A stretch of 64,000 nucleotides of DNA from assembly GCF_020911945.1 (NCBI RefSeq), contig NZ_CP087135.1, forward strand, positions 2,964,001 through 3,028,000, written 5' to 3'. This document shows positions 31,302-40,767 of the stretch, piece after piece. This DNA comes from Flavobacterium galactosidilyticum. Lineage in GTDB: Bacteria; Bacteroidota; Bacteroidia; Flavobacteriales; Flavobacteriaceae. Position 1 is the first letter of the stretch; each line of letters opens with the position of its first letter. The position numbers were made by a program, and so were the translations under genes. The notes under the pieces were generated by a model, which saw nothing but the letters and a program-made list of their open reading frames with translations, was not told the origin of the DNA and did not search any database.

Positions 31302-33848
31302 ATGGATGATAATTTTTCACCAAGAGTAAAAGATGTTATTACTTACAGCAAAGAAGAAGCTTTGCGATTAGGTCATGACTTCATAGGCACAGAACATTTG
31401 ATGCTAGGTATCCTAAGAGACGGAAATGGAAAAGCAATTCAAATACTAAATAACTTAAATGTTGATTTAGACCATTTACGTCGAAAAGTAGAAATTCTGA
31501 GTCCAGCTAGTCCAAGTTTAGAAATAAACATAGAAAAGAAAAACTTACACTTGACTCGTCAGGCAGAACGTGCGCTGAAAACTACTTTTTTAGAAGCTAA
31601 AGTGTACCAAAGTTCTTCTATTAGCACTGCACATTTATTACTGTGTATTTTAAGAAACGAAAACGATCCAACAACCAAGCTATTGAATAAACTGAAAATT
31701 GATTATGATATAGCTAAAGAACAATATATAAACATGACTCCAAACGAAGACGATTTTATAGATAACTTGCCAAAAAACGAATCGTACAATGATGATTCAG
31801 GACAAGATGACAGTTTAAAAGAAGGTACTTTTAACAATCCCGCCAACAAATCGAACAAGAAATCTAAAACTCCTGTGTTAGATAATTTTGGGAGAGATTT
31901 AACAGAAATGGCTGAGGAAGGAAAACTAGATCCAGTTGTAGGTAGAGAAAAAGAAATTGAGCGTGTTTCTCAAATTTTGAGCCGACGCAAAAAGAACAAT
32001 CCTTTACTAATAGGGGAACCTGGAGTGGGGAAATCTGCTATTGCCGAAGGTTTAGCGTTGCGCATTATTCAGAAAAAAGTTTCTCGTACTTTATTCAACA
32101 AACGCGTTGTTACTTTAGATCTAGCTAGCCTAGTTGCCGGTACAAAATACAGAGGACAATTTGAAGAACGCATGAAAGCGGTGATGAATGAACTAGAGAA
32201 AAATGATGATATCATTCTTTTTATAGATGAAATTCATACTATCGTTGGCGCTGGTGGTGCAACAGGTTCTTTGGATGCATCAAATATGTTTAAACCTGCC
32301 TTAGCTCGTGGCGAAATTCAATGTATTGGTGCTACTACTCTCGACGAATACCGTCAGTACATAGAGAAAGATGGCGCACTAGAAAGACGTTTCCAAAAGA
32401 TAATTGTAGAGCCAACTTCGGTTGAAGAGACGATTACCATTTTGCATAATATCAAAAACAAATACGAAGATCATCATAATGTAACATTTACTGACGATGC
32501 AATAGAGGCTTGTGTAAAATTAACGGATCGTTATATGTCTGATCGTTTCTTGCCAGACAAAGCTATCGATGCTTTAGACGAAGCAGGTTCTAGAGTTCAC
32601 ATTACTAATATCGAAGTACCCAAACAAATTTTAGATCTTGAACGCCAATTAGAAGACGTTCGCGAACTGAAAAATGTGGTAGTCAAAAAACAAAAATATG
32701 AAGAAGCTGCTAAACTTCGAGATGATGAAAAACGCATTGAAAAAGATTTGGCTATAGCCCAAGAACAATGGGAAGAAGATGCTAAAAACAACCGAATTGA
32801 AGTTACTGAGGACAATGTTGCTGATGTAGTTTCTATGATGAGTGGTATTCCTGTAAATCGCATTGCTCAAACAGAAAGCAATAAGTTAGCTAAATTACCA
32901 GAACTTATTGAAGGTAAAGTGATTGGACAAAAAGAAGCGGTGATAAAAATCGCTCGTTCAATTCAACGTAATCGTGCAGGTTTAAAAGATCCAAACAGAC
33001 CCATTGGTTCGTTTATTTTCTTGGGACAAACCGGTGTTGGTAAAACGCAATTAGCTAAAGTACTAGCTAAAGAATTATTCGATTCTGAAGATGCTTTAAT
33101 TCGAATAGATATGAGTGAGTACATGGAAAAATTCGCAATCTCTAGATTAGTTGGAGCACCTCCAGGATACGTGGGTTACGAAGAAGGTGGACAGTTGACA
33201 GAGAAAGTTCGTAGAAAACCATACTGTGTTGTATTATTAGATGAAATTGAAAAAGCCCATCCTGATGTATTCAACATGCTTTTACAAGTATTAGATGATG
33301 GTTATCTAACAGATAGTTTGGGCCGTAAAATTGATTTCAAAAACACTATAATTATCATGACTTCCAATGTTGGAGCGAGACAATTAAAAGATTTTGGACA
33401 AGGTGTTGGTTTTGGAACTGCCGCTAAAGTGGCTCAAGCGGACGATAACTCTAAAAGTATCATCGAAAATGCATTAAAGAAAACTTTTGCTCCAGAATTC
33501 TTAAATAGAATAGATGACGTAATTGTATTTAACGCTTTAGAAAAAGAACACATTGATTTGATTATAGAAATCGAATTAAAAAAATTATATGCTCGTGTTG
33601 CAGAATTAGGATATCAATTAAACCTTTCAGATAAAGCAAAAGCTTTTATCGCTGATAAAGGTTTCGATAGACAATTTGGAGCAAGACCATTAAAAAGAGC
33701 TATTCAGAAATATGTTGAAGACACACTTGCCGAAGAAATAATCACTTCTAAAATTGGTTCTGGAGACGAAATTTTTATGGATATTGAAGAAGGAGCTCAA
33801 GAACTTACGGTACAAGTTCACAAAGCTGGCGAGCCGACTAATTTATAG
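31302..33848 (+). CDS. clpC: ATP-dependent Clp protease ATP-binding subunit ClpC
   Basis: This 848-residue Hsp100 protein unfolds substrates for ClpP. Domains in order: two Clp_N repeats (about 1-145), a linker, AAA-1 with Walker A GEPGVGKSA and Walker B ILFIDEIH, a UVR-type coiled segment (around KQKYEEAAKLRDDEKR) that marks ClpC rather than ClpA or ClpB, and AAA-2 with GQTGVGKTQ. The ClpP-docking tripeptide is visible as VGF in GQGVGFGT. No McsB or CtsR genes are adjacent. It stands alone between two strong boundaries. Confidence 0.94.
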   Translation: MDDNFSPRVKDVITYSKEEALRLGHDFIGTEHLMLGILRDGNGKAIQILNNLNVDLDHLRRKVEILSPASPSLEINIEKKNLHLTRQAERALKTTFLEAKVYQSSSISTAHLLLCILRNENDPTTKLLNKLKIDYDIAKEQYINMTPNEDDFIDNLPKNESYNDDSGQDDSLKEGTFNNPANKSNKKSKTPVLDNFGRDLTEMAEEGKLDPVVGREKEIERVSQILSRRKKNNPLLIGEPGVGKSAIAEGLALRIIQKKVSRTLFNKRVVTLDLASLVAGTKYRGQFEERMKAVMNELEKNDDIILFIDEIHTIVGAGGATGSLDASNMFKPALARGEIQCIGATTLDEYRQYIEKDGALERRFQKIIVEPTSVEETITILHNIKNKYEDHHNVTFTDDAIEACVKLTDRYMSDRFLPDKAIDALDEAGSRVHITNIEVPKQILDLERQLEDVRELKNVVVKKQKYEEAAKLRDDEKRIEKDLAIAQEQWEEDAKNNRIEVTEDNVADVVSMMSGIPVNRIAQTESNKLAKLPELIEGKVIGQKEAVIKIARSIQRNRAGLKDPNRPIGSFIFLGQTGVGKTQLAKVLAKELFDSEDALIRIDMSEYMEKFAISRLVGAPPGYVGYEEGGQLTEKVRRKPYCVVLLDEIEKAHPDVFNMLLQVLDDGYLTDSLGRKIDFKNTIIIMTSNVGARQLKDFGQGVGFGTAAKVAQADDNSKSIIENALKKTFAPEFLNRIDDVIVFNALEKEHIDLIIEIELKKLYARVAELGYQLNLSDKAKAFIADKGFDRQFGARPLKRAIQKYVEDTLAEEIITSKIGSGDEIFMDIEEGAQELTVQVHKAGEPTNL

Positions 33849-33868
33849 GCTTAAACACTAATAATTCA

Positions 33869-33910
33869 AATAAACCCGTTACGTTTTCATAACCTAACGG
33901 GTTTATTCTT
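33869..33910 (+). terminator. Terminator after clpC
   Basis: A stem of AATAAACCCGTTA with TAACGGGTTTATT and a 13-base loop starts about 20 bases after the stop codon and is followed by T-rich sequence. Confidence 0.8.
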
Positions 33911-33986
33911 TAATACAAATACTCCTTTTTTTGAAAACAAATATTTACATTTGGTTTTTAGAAAATGAGACAATTAAAAATAATTT

Positions 33987-35357
33987 ATGTCAGATAACAA
34001 AGTCATACTGGGAAGCGAAGAGTGGTGCTCTTTTCCTGAATTAGGAATTCCAACAATAAAAGCGCGAGTAGATTCTGGTGCTAAAACATCCGCTTTACAC
34101 GCGATTAATATTGCGCCATTTATTAAAAATGAAAGCAACTGGGTTAAGTTTGACATCAATCCAATACAGAATAACCTTAAAACAGTTATTCATTGCGAAG
34201 CTCCATTAATCGACAAGCGAATTGTAAAAAGTTCAAGCGGATTTAGAGAGCAACGTTATGTAATACAAACTAATCTTCAAATTGGCACTTCGACTTGGCC
34301 AATTGAAATGACATTGACTAATCGCGATTCAATGGGATTTAGAATGCTTTTAGGTCGTGAAGCGATGAGCGGAAGAGTTCTAGTTGATCCAGAGCAAAAA
34401 TATCTTTTGGGCCAACCAACATCAGACAGCTTAAAGGAACTTTACAAAAACTCTGAAAAAGCAACATCTGGTTTGCGAATAGGACTTTTAGCCAGTAATC
34501 CTGAATTGTATAGCAACAAGCGAATAATGGAAGCGGGTGAAATGCGTGGACATGAAATGCACTTCTTGAATATCAAGGAATGCTATATGAAATTAGATGC
34601 CAAAACACCAGAAATTCACTATCGCGGTGGGAAAATATTAAATCAATTTGATGCGATTATCCCAAGAATAAGACCTAGTATAACTTTTTATGGTTGCGCG
34701 TTAACTAGACAATTTGAGGCCTTAAAAGTATATTGCTTAAATTCATCGAATGCCATTACACAATCACGTGACAAACTATATTCTTTGCAATTATTACTAA
34801 ATCATGGCGTAGCGATTCCTACTACTGGTTTTGCAAATTCACCATTAGACACCGATGATTTAATAAAAATGGTCGGTGGATCTCCATTGATTGTAAAATT
34901 ACTCGAAGGAACTCAAGGCAAAGGTGTCGTTTTAGCAGAAACAAAGAAAGCTGCAGAAAGTGTAATTAATGCATTCAAAAGCTTAAACGCTAATATATTA
35001 GTTCAGGAATTTATAAAAGAGGCGAATGGAAAAGATATTCGCTGTTTTGTAATTGACGGCAAAGTAGTAGCAGCTATTCAGCGGGAAGCAATGCCTGGAG
35101 AATTTAGAGCAAACATACATCTTGGCGGAACAGCCTCAATTATAAAAGTTACAGCTGAAGAAAAACGTATCGCCATAAAAGCAACTAAAGCAATGGACTT
35201 GAAAGTGGCTGGTGTAGATATCATTAGATCTTCTAAAGGACCATTGTTATTAGAAGTAAACTCTTCACCGGGATTAGAAGGAATTGAAGGCGCTACTAAT
35301 AAAGACATTGCTGGCGAAATGATAAAAGCCATCGAGAAAAATTTTAAGTTAAAATAA
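33987..35357 (+). CDS. rimK: Fusion of RimB-like retropepsin-type protease domain and RimK-like glutamate ligase
   Basis: The 456-residue protein joins two parts. Residues 1-145 form an RimB/Zn_protease-like domain (PF05618 family) with the aspartyl motif DSG at 29-31 in [15 protein letters not shown]. Residues about 158-456 form an ATP-grasp RimK domain: [13 protein letters not shown], the ATP-binding run [28 protein letters not shown] and the metal site [15 protein letters not shown]. RimK adds Glu to the C-terminus of ribosomal protein S6, and RimB is reported to trim such tails; here both activities seem joined. The target in this organism is not known. It may be co-transcribed with the DUF421 gene 24 bases downstream. 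Confidence 0.85.
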   Translation: MSDNKVILGSEEWCSFPELGIPTIKARVDSGAKTSALHAINIAPFIKNESNWVKFDINPIQNNLKTVIHCEAPLIDKRIVKSSSGFREQRYVIQTNLQIGTSTWPIEMTLTNRDSMGFRMLLGREAMSGRVLVDPEQKYLLGQPTSDSLKELYKNSEKATSGLRIGLLASNPELYSNKRIMEAGEMRGHEMHFLNIKECYMKLDAKTPEIHYRGGKILNQFDAIIPRIRPSITFYGCALTRQFEALKVYCLNSSNAITQSRDKLYSLQLLLNHGVAIPTTGFANSPLDTDDLIKMVGGSPLIVKLLEGTQGKGVVLAETKKAAESVINAFKSLNANILVQEFIKEANGKDIRCFVIDGKVVAAIQREAMPGEFRANIHLGGTASIIKVTAEEKRIAIKATKAMDLKVAGVDIIRSSKGPLLLEVNSSPGLEGIEGATNKDIAGEMIKAIEKNFKLK

Positions 35358-35381
35358 GTAGTAGCCTTTAATTGAAAAAAA

Positions 35382-35897
35382 ATGAACGAATATCTTGATA
35401 TAATTTTTAGAAGTACCGCCGTTTATTTTTTTATGGTTATCGCTTTACGTGTCTTTGGTAAAAAAGAGTTATCACAACTTAATACTACTGACATTATTTT
35501 GATTTTACTGATAAGCAATTCCGTTCAAAATGCAATGGTAGGTACTAACACTACTCTCTATGGCGGACTTGCGGCAGCAACAGTACTATTTACTGTCAAT
35601 TTTATATTAAAAAGATTGATGTTTAAGTACAAGAAATTTAATTCCTTTATGCAGCAAAAACCTGAAATTCTAATTCATAATGGCAATTTAGACTTTAAGG
35701 CTTTAAGCAAGTTAAACATTACCTCTGATGAATTGAAAGAAGCCATGCGCGAGCATGGAGTAGAATATTTTAAGGATGTAAAACTGGCAATGCTTGAAAT
35801 TGATGGCAACATCAGTATTATTTCTGGGCATCAAGATTTAAAACAAACGCATTACAAGCGTAGGCATAATCACAAAAATTTAAGTGGAATATTTTAA
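35382..35897 (+). CDS. DUF421 membrane protein (YetF-like)
   Basis: The 171-residue protein has two to three N-terminal hydrophobic helices and the conserved run RVFGKKELSQLNTTDIILILLI (core FGKKELSQLNTTD), which marks DUF421. A small soluble C-terminal YetF-like domain follows (about 80-150). It is shorter than Bacillus YetF (about 230 residues), as is common in Bacteroidota. Its function is unknown; homologues are tied to spore or stress proteins only in Bacillus. It follows the RimB-RimK fusion by 24 bases. Confidence 0.85.
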   Translation: MNEYLDIIFRSTAVYFFMVIALRVFGKKELSQLNTTDIILILLISNSVQNAMVGTNTTLYGGLAAATVLFTVNFILKRLMFKYKKFNSFMQQKPEILIHNGNLDFKALSKLNITSDELKEAMREHGVEYFKDVKLAMLEIDGNISIISGHQDLKQTHYKRRHNHKNLSGIF

Positions 35898-35976
35898 TCA
35901 ACAGCATAATCTAAATCTTCTTTGTAAAATTGATTCATCTATTTTAATCTTAAGAATAAATTAAAATACTAAGACA

Positions 35977-36369
35977 ATGAAAAAAATAACGGCACATATT
36001 GGAGCAGCACATTACAAAACTGAAATTAGATCAGCGACAAATACTATCATTTCAGATGAACCAGAAAGTGTAGGCGGAACTGATTTAGGCTTTGCGCCAG
36101 ATGAATTGCTAGCATCATCACTTGCAGCCTGCACTTGTATTACGTTACGAATGTACGCCGATAGAAAAGAATGGGCTTTGCATGATGTTATAGTAGAAGT
36201 CACTTTTGAAAAAAATCAAGAAGAAAATAAAACAAATATCATTCGCTCTATTCAACTTTTTGGAGACCTAGATAACGAGCAAAAAACTAAATTATTACAA
36301 ATTGCTGACAAATGCCCGATGCACAAACTCCTGAGCAACCCAATAGCTATTACAACTGATTTAAAATAA
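35977..36369 (+). CDS. OsmC family protein
   Basis: The 130-residue protein fits the OsmC/Ohr fold. The first conserved Cys region is SLAACTCITLRM (Cys52 or Cys54) and the second is DKCPMHKLL (Cys113, with His116). Ohr and OsmC proteins reduce organic or lipid hydroperoxides through this Cys pair; members of the YhfA-like branch are less well defined. It lies 79 bases after the DUF421 gene and ends at a bidirectional terminator shared with the phosphate transporter gene. Confidence 0.87.
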   Translation: MKKITAHIGAAHYKTEIRSATNTIISDEPESVGGTDLGFAPDELLASSLAACTCITLRMYADRKEWALHDVIVEVTFEKNQEENKTNIIRSIQLFGDLDNEQKTKLLQIADKCPMHKLLSNPIAITTDLK

Positions 36370-36396
36370 CCTCAGATAACTTCTGATTATATTCTA

Positions 36397-36428
36397 TAAA
36401 AAAACCATTCATTCCGAATGGTTTTTTT
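36397..36428 (+). terminator. Bidirectional terminator between osmC-like and PiT genes
   Basis: A stem of AAAAAACCATTC and GAATGGTTTTTT with a 5-base loop lies between converging genes, with an A-run on one side and seven T residues on the other. Confidence 0.88.
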
Positions 36429-36445
36429 ATGAAATATAGTAGTTG

Positions 36446-37792
36446 TTAAATAAATATACTTAAAATATAATAAGTCAAAGCGGCTAAAATTGCTGATATT
36501 GGTATTGTCAAAACCCAAGCCCAAATTAAGCTTACGGTCATACCCCAACGAACCGCTGAAACTCTTTTAGTAAGTCCTACACCTATGATAGATCCAGTAA
36601 TAGTATGTGTTGTACTTACAGGTACTTTAAAATGTTCTGTAAAATACAAGGTTAATGCTCCTGCTGTTTCGGCGGCAACTCCTTCAAAAGAAGTCACTTT
36701 TGTAATTTTAGAACCCATTGTTTTCACGATTTTCCATCCTCCACTTAACGTTCCTGCTGCAATTGCAGAGTAACAAGCTAAAGGAATCCATTCTGGCATT
36801 TTAAAATCACCATCAGCGTTAGGCAGGACCACATCTAACCAATCAGGAAGACTGTCTTGTGTAAGTCCACTATTAGCTATATAAACAGTAACTGCTGCTG
36901 CAATAATTCCCATTACTTTTTGAGAATCATTTCCACCATGGCCTAAACTAAAAGCCGCAGAAGATAATAGCTGCATTTTCTTCAACCAATAATTTGACTG
37001 ATGTAAATTTAAACTACTGAATATCAAACAGAAAGCACTTATTGACAAGACAATAAAAGCAACTAAAAACCATTTAATATTATGTGATTCAAACGTTACG
37101 CTCCAAAAATGAGAGTCAAAACGAGGTTTTTTAATTTGGTCGTAAGAAATCATCTGACTTTCAACAAACCAAATCGTTAGCAACATCAAACCAATTGTAA
37201 ACAGTTTTGGATAAATACTTTTTTTAGAAGCATTAAGCAGCCAAATAGATATTAAATACGACATTAGTGCCCCTAAAACAGGAGCTAAAACGATAAAAGC
37301 AATGATGATTAAAACTCCTGAAGGAAAACCACCATCTTTTCCAGCCGTATACCAGTTTACGGTATCGTACCAATGTGCAGCATACGTTTGAGCACCATCT
37401 ACTGCGGTATATTCAAAAAAACCGTGAACAGCAATTGCATGCGCAATAGCTGCTCCAGCAAAACCACCAATAAGTGTATGTGAAGAACTCGATGGAATTC
37501 CTTGCCACCACGTAAATAAATTCCAAATAATAGCAGCAATAACCCCTGCAAGAATAACAACCAAATTAATTTCAGAAGTGTTTGCCGTTTTAGCAACCGT
37601 ATCAGCTACACCAAAACCAAAAACCCAATAAGCTAAAAAGTTAAAAAAAGCTGCCCAAACTACGGCCTGAAAAGGAGTTAGTACTTTGGTAGCAACAACA
37701 GTAGCAATTGCATTAGCAGCATCATGAAAACCATTAATATAATCAAAGATTAAAGCTAATACGATGATAACTATAAGTAGAGTAAATTCCAT
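36446..37792 (-). CDS. PiT family inorganic phosphate transporter
   Basis: The 448-residue protein has about ten membrane helices and the duplicated PHO4 signature: GFHDAANAIATVVATKVL near the N-terminus and the second half SLGHGGNDSQKVMGIIAAA near residue 285, plus PVSTTHTITGSIIG near the C-terminus. PiT proteins co-transport metal-phosphate with protons or Na+. The gene follows the DUF47 gene by 30 bases, the usual PiT/DUF47 pair. A central soluble loop (about 185-240) is longer than in E. coli PitA. Confidence 0.93.
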   Translation of the reverse strand: MEFTLLIVIIVLALIFDYINGFHDAANAIATVVATKVLTPFQAVVWAAFFNFLAYWVFGFGVADTVAKTANTSEINLVVILAGVIAAIIWNLFTWWQGIPSSSSHTLIGGFAGAAIAHAIAVHGFFEYTAVDGAQTYAAHWYDTVNWYTAGKDGGFPSGVLIIIAFIVLAPVLGALMSYLISIWLLNASKKSIYPKLFTIGLMLLTIWFVESQMISYDQIKKPRFDSHFWSVTFESHNIKWFLVAFIVLSISAFCLIFSSLNLHQSNYWLKKMQLLSSAAFSLGHGGNDSQKVMGIIAAAVTVYIANSGLTQDSLPDWLDVVLPNADGDFKMPEWIPLACYSAIAAGTLSGGWKIVKTMGSKITKVTSFEGVAAETAGALTLYFTEHFKVPVSTTHTITGSIIGVGLTKRVSAVRWGMTVSLIWAWVLTIPISAILAALTYYILSIFI

Positions 37793-37822
37793 AAGTTTAA
37801 TTTCAGAATAAAACGATTAGAA

Positions 37823-38467
37823 TTAGGAATGTTTTACAGAAATTGACTCTAGAACACTTGCGACACTTTTACATTTATCAGCAGCATTTTCTAAAACAGA
37901 TAATACTTCCTTATATTTAATAATGTTTTTAGCATCAGTTTCATTTTCGAATAAATCAAGAACTGCTTTATCATAAACATTATCTGATTTATTTTCTAAC
38001 TTATTAATTCGAACGATAGCATCAGTGATGTTTTTCATTTTTTTCAAATCTCTCAATTCTCGAACAGCAACATCAATATTCTGACAAGCCTCAAGATTAA
38101 TTTCGGTCAGTTTTCGAATTGATTTCGTGATTTTATCAACTTGATACAATCTCATTCTACTAGCAGCACCATGAAGGTAATCAGCAACATTGTCAATTGA
38201 AGTAATTAAGGCATGAATGTCTTCTCTATCAAAGGGAGTAATGAAGTTTCTACTTAATTCCAAATTAGTTTGACGTGTAATGTCTTCTCCTTTTTGCTCC
38301 AATGTATCTATTTTTTGAAAAAGAACTTCGCGTTCCTTCAAAGGTAGATTAACAGCTTCATGCAAATTTGTCGCAATTTCGATTAGGTTACTTGATGCTT
38401 GTTCGAAAAGAGGAAAGAACTTTTTGTCTTTAGGAACCAAAAATTGGAAAAAATTATTTATGTTCAT
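37823..38467 (-). CDS. DUF47 family PhoU-like phosphate transport regulator
   Basis: The 214-residue, almost wholly helical protein belongs to the DUF47/PhoU-like family that is usually encoded next to PiT transporters (also called Pit accessory protein). Conserved acidic runs such as NVADYLHGAASRM and NKLENKSDNVYDKAV are visible; these bind metal in relatives. It is upstream of the PiT gene on the same strand with a 30-base gap, and hutH lies 49 bases further upstream. Its role in gating phosphate uptake is inferred from the family. Confidence 0.88.
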   Translation of the reverse strand: MNINNFFQFLVPKDKKFFPLFEQASSNLIEIATNLHEAVNLPLKEREVLFQKIDTLEQKGEDITRQTNLELSRNFITPFDREDIHALITSIDNVADYLHGAASRMRLYQVDKITKSIRKLTEINLEACQNIDVAVRELRDLKKMKNITDAIVRINKLENKSDNVYDKAVLDLFENETDAKNIIKYKEVLSVLENAADKCKSVASVLESISVKHS

Positions 38468-38516
38468 TTAATTTAAATTTAGTGGCGCAAAATTACGTCA
38501 TTTTGAACTTTTAATG

Positions 38517-40031
38517 TTAAGTTAATATTAACAAATCGGATTCTATTTGAAAAGAATTTAAAAAATTTACCGTTTTTTCTATATCATAGTGTAAAATTCT
38601 GTCATATTTTATTAATGGAACTTCCGCACGATAGGCATTTAAGAACATTTCGATAAAATCACTAGATACTAATGGTCTTCTATATTCAATAGCTTGAGAA
38701 GCGTTCATTAACTCAATTGCTAGAATTCGCTCTAAATTATCTAAAACACGCAATGCCTTTGTTGCAGCATTTGCCCCCATGCTTACATGATCTTCTTGTC
38801 CGTTGCTCGAAACAATACTGTCAATACTTGCTGGTGTTGCCAGTTGTTTGTTTTGGCTAGCAATACTCGCTGCTGTATATTGAGGAATCATCAAACCGGA
38901 ATTTAAACCTGGATTATCTACTAAAAAGGCTGGAAGGTTTCTTGTTCCTGAAATTAATTGATACGTTCTACGCTCTGAGATACTTCCTAATTCGGCCAAA
39001 GCAATTGCCATGAAATCTAAGGCTAAAGCCAAAGGTTGTCCGTGAAAATTTCCACCGGATATGATTTGGTCGCTTTCGATAAAAATATTAGGATTATCCG
39101 TCACTGAATTGATTTCAGTTTTGAAAACTTTTTTCACATAATCAATAGCATCTTTTGAAGCACCATGCACTTGAGGCATGCATCTAAAAGAATAGGGGTC
39201 TTGGACGTGAACTTTAGGCTGTTCTATAATCTCACTTCCTTCAAGAAAACTTTTTATACGTTTTGCCGTTATGATCTGCCCTTTGTGTGGTCTGATAAAA
39301 TGGATTAGTTCATTGAAAGGTTCTATTCTACCATCAAAACCTTCTAAAGAAATTGTCCCTATTAAATCTGCTAAATATGAAAATTTACTTACTTTCATCA
39401 AAATATGAGCTCCATAAGCACTCATAAATTGAGTTCCATTCAATAAAGCCAGTCCTTCTTTTGATTGCAATACTAGAGGCTCCCAATTAAAAATTTTCAT
39501 TATTTCGCTTGAGTGCACTTTCTCTCCTTCATAATACACATCACCTTCACCTAGCAATGGCAACGATAAGTGTGCTAAAGGTGCTAAGTCACCAGATGCA
39601 CCAAGGGAACCTTGTGTGTAAATAACCGGCAAAACATCATGGTTATAAAATTCTATTAAGCGCTCAACAGTTTGTAATTGAACACCAGAATGACCATAAC
39701 TCAATGATTGAATTTTTAGTAATAGCATTAATTTTACAATAGAAAGTGGAGCCTCATCGCCTACTCCACATGCATGCGATTTCACTAAGTTTTCTTGTAG
39801 TTTTGATAAATTCTCATTAGATATTTTCACATTACATAGCGATCCAAAACCAGTATTTATACCATAGATAGCCTCAGATTGGGAAGCCATTTTTTTGTCT
39901 AAATAGGCTCTACATTTTTGAATGTTTGCTGTAGCTTCCTCAGACAATGCCAATTTCTTACCATGCGAAATAATTTCTTCTAAAGTTTCAATACTAAGTA
40001 ATTCAGTACTAATATAATGCGTATTATCCAT
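38517..40031 (-). CDS. hutH: Histidine ammonia-lyase
   Basis: The 504-residue enzyme has the MIO prosthetic-group triad Ala145-Ser146-Gly147 in GSLGASGDLAPL. His86 in VKSHACGVG and the run SSNGQEDHVSMG with its Glu favour histidine over tyrosine or phenylalanine as substrate. It deaminates L-histidine to urocanate. No hutU, hutI or hutG is near, so the rest of the pathway must lie elsewhere. Aromatic ammonia-lyases of flexirubin clusters look similar, but no flexirubin genes are present. It lies upstream of DUF47-PiT on the same strand. Confidence 0.88.
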   Translation of the reverse strand: MDNTHYISTELLSIETLEEIISHGKKLALSEEATANIQKCRAYLDKKMASQSEAIYGINTGFGSLCNVKISNENLSKLQENLVKSHACGVGDEAPLSIVKLMLLLKIQSLSYGHSGVQLQTVERLIEFYNHDVLPVIYTQGSLGASGDLAPLAHLSLPLLGEGDVYYEGEKVHSSEIMKIFNWEPLVLQSKEGLALLNGTQFMSAYGAHILMKVSKFSYLADLIGTISLEGFDGRIEPFNELIHFIRPHKGQIITAKRIKSFLEGSEIIEQPKVHVQDPYSFRCMPQVHGASKDAIDYVKKVFKTEINSVTDNPNIFIESDQIISGGNFHGQPLALALDFMAIALAELGSISERRTYQLISGTRNLPAFLVDNPGLNSGLMIPQYTAASIASQNKQLATPASIDSIVSSNGQEDHVSMGANAATKALRVLDNLERILAIELMNASQAIEYRRPLVSSDFIEMFLNAYRAEVPLIKYDRILHYDIEKTVNFLNSFQIESDLLILT

Positions 40032-40528
40032 TGTGATCGTGTTTGATTTGTAAAATTGAGTAAATCTTTATTATTACACAACTTATATTGCTAATAATTT
40101 AAAAACTACTATCAAACAAAACCAAAAATTAAATTCCATGTAATTAATCCAATAAGATGTAAAACTGAAATCTAGTTTTAAATAGAAACGCTCGTGAATA
40201 TGAAAGACTAGATAATTTTCAATACGCAAACTATTTTGCCGCTCCAAAGCGTTCTGTTACAAAGCTCACCTGAATGCAAATCTCATTTTCTAAATTAGTT
40301 CGTAAAGCAAATAAAGAGGAAATCCAATGTATGATTTCATGTAACAAGCAACATTCTAGAATTTTAAAGATTAAATAATACGCGAATTATACGAATAGCA
40401 TTAACTCAAAGATTATAAACGACACTAATTTTAAGTATTCATAATTGCCGCTAATAATTTTAAATTATTCGCAAAAATGCAACAAAAGCTTTCGTTTTTT
40501 AGAAAAAAGGCTATTTTTGTAATATAAA
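40032..40528. other. Long intergenic region between hutH and the thr leader
   Basis: Nearly 500 AT-rich bases without a supported gene. At about 40380-40470 there are repeated GCGAAT/ATTCGC-type words that resemble degraded intergenic repeat remnants. The right end carries the thr operon promoter. Promoters for hutH should lie at the left end; no strict TTTG/TAnnTTTG pair is visible there. Confidence 0.45.
40512..40519 (+). promoter_or_regulatory. Probable -7 box of the thr operon
   Basis: TATTTTTG fits TAnnTTTG. A partial -33 match (TTTCG at 40490-40494) lies 17 bases upstream. Transcription would start near 40524, only a few bases before the leader ATG at 40529. Confidence 0.5.
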
Positions 40529-40633
40529 ATGAAAAATAACAGAACAAAATATCAATCTTCGATAGCAACTCAAATTTGGGTTGATTCTTCTGTTACATTC
40601 ACTACAACAACTACAACTACCCCTTTGGGGTAA
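40529..40633 (+). CDS. Threonine-operon leader peptide
   Basis: A 34-codon frame (ATG 40529, TAA 40631) encodes a peptide ending SVTFTTTTTTTPLG. Seven Thr codons run without a break at 40601-40621, with an eighth two codons earlier. It lies directly upstream of thrA, with a T-run hairpin in between, and starts just after a Bacteroidota -7 box. This is the arrangement of classical ribosome-mediated attenuation, in which low charged tRNA-Thr stalls the ribosome and lets transcription continue. Only Thr, not Ile, is enriched, unlike E. coli thrL. The frame is too short for routine gene callers. Function is inferred from position and composition. Confidence 0.82.
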   Translation: MKNNRTKYQSSIATQIWVDSSVTFTTTTTTTPLG

Positions 40634-40642
40634 GCATTCTAC

Positions 40643-40674
40643 ATATAATCCTTTTTATTATATCTTTTTTTTTT
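40643..40674 (+). terminator. Candidate attenuator hairpin between leader peptide and thrA
   Basis: ATATAAT (40643-40649) and ATTATAT (40657-40663) form a 7-base-pair stem with a 7-base loop, followed by one C and ten T residues. The stem is all A-T and therefore weak, but the T-run is long. A CCCC-TTT-GGGG hairpin (40620-40630) covers the end of the Thr run and the leader stop and could be the competing or pausing structure. Confidence 0.6.
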
Positions 40675-40767
40675 CAGAAGAAGGAAAAATAGTGGGCATA
40701 TAAAAAACAGATTTTCATTATCTATTTGATGAAAATTATTCTATCATATTACAAATATAACCTTCGT

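Noticed and set aside
38517..40031. Tyrosine or phenylalanine ammonia-lyase of a pigment cluster
   Set aside because: His86 and the Glu-containing QEDHVSMG run fit histidine, and no pigment genes are in the window.
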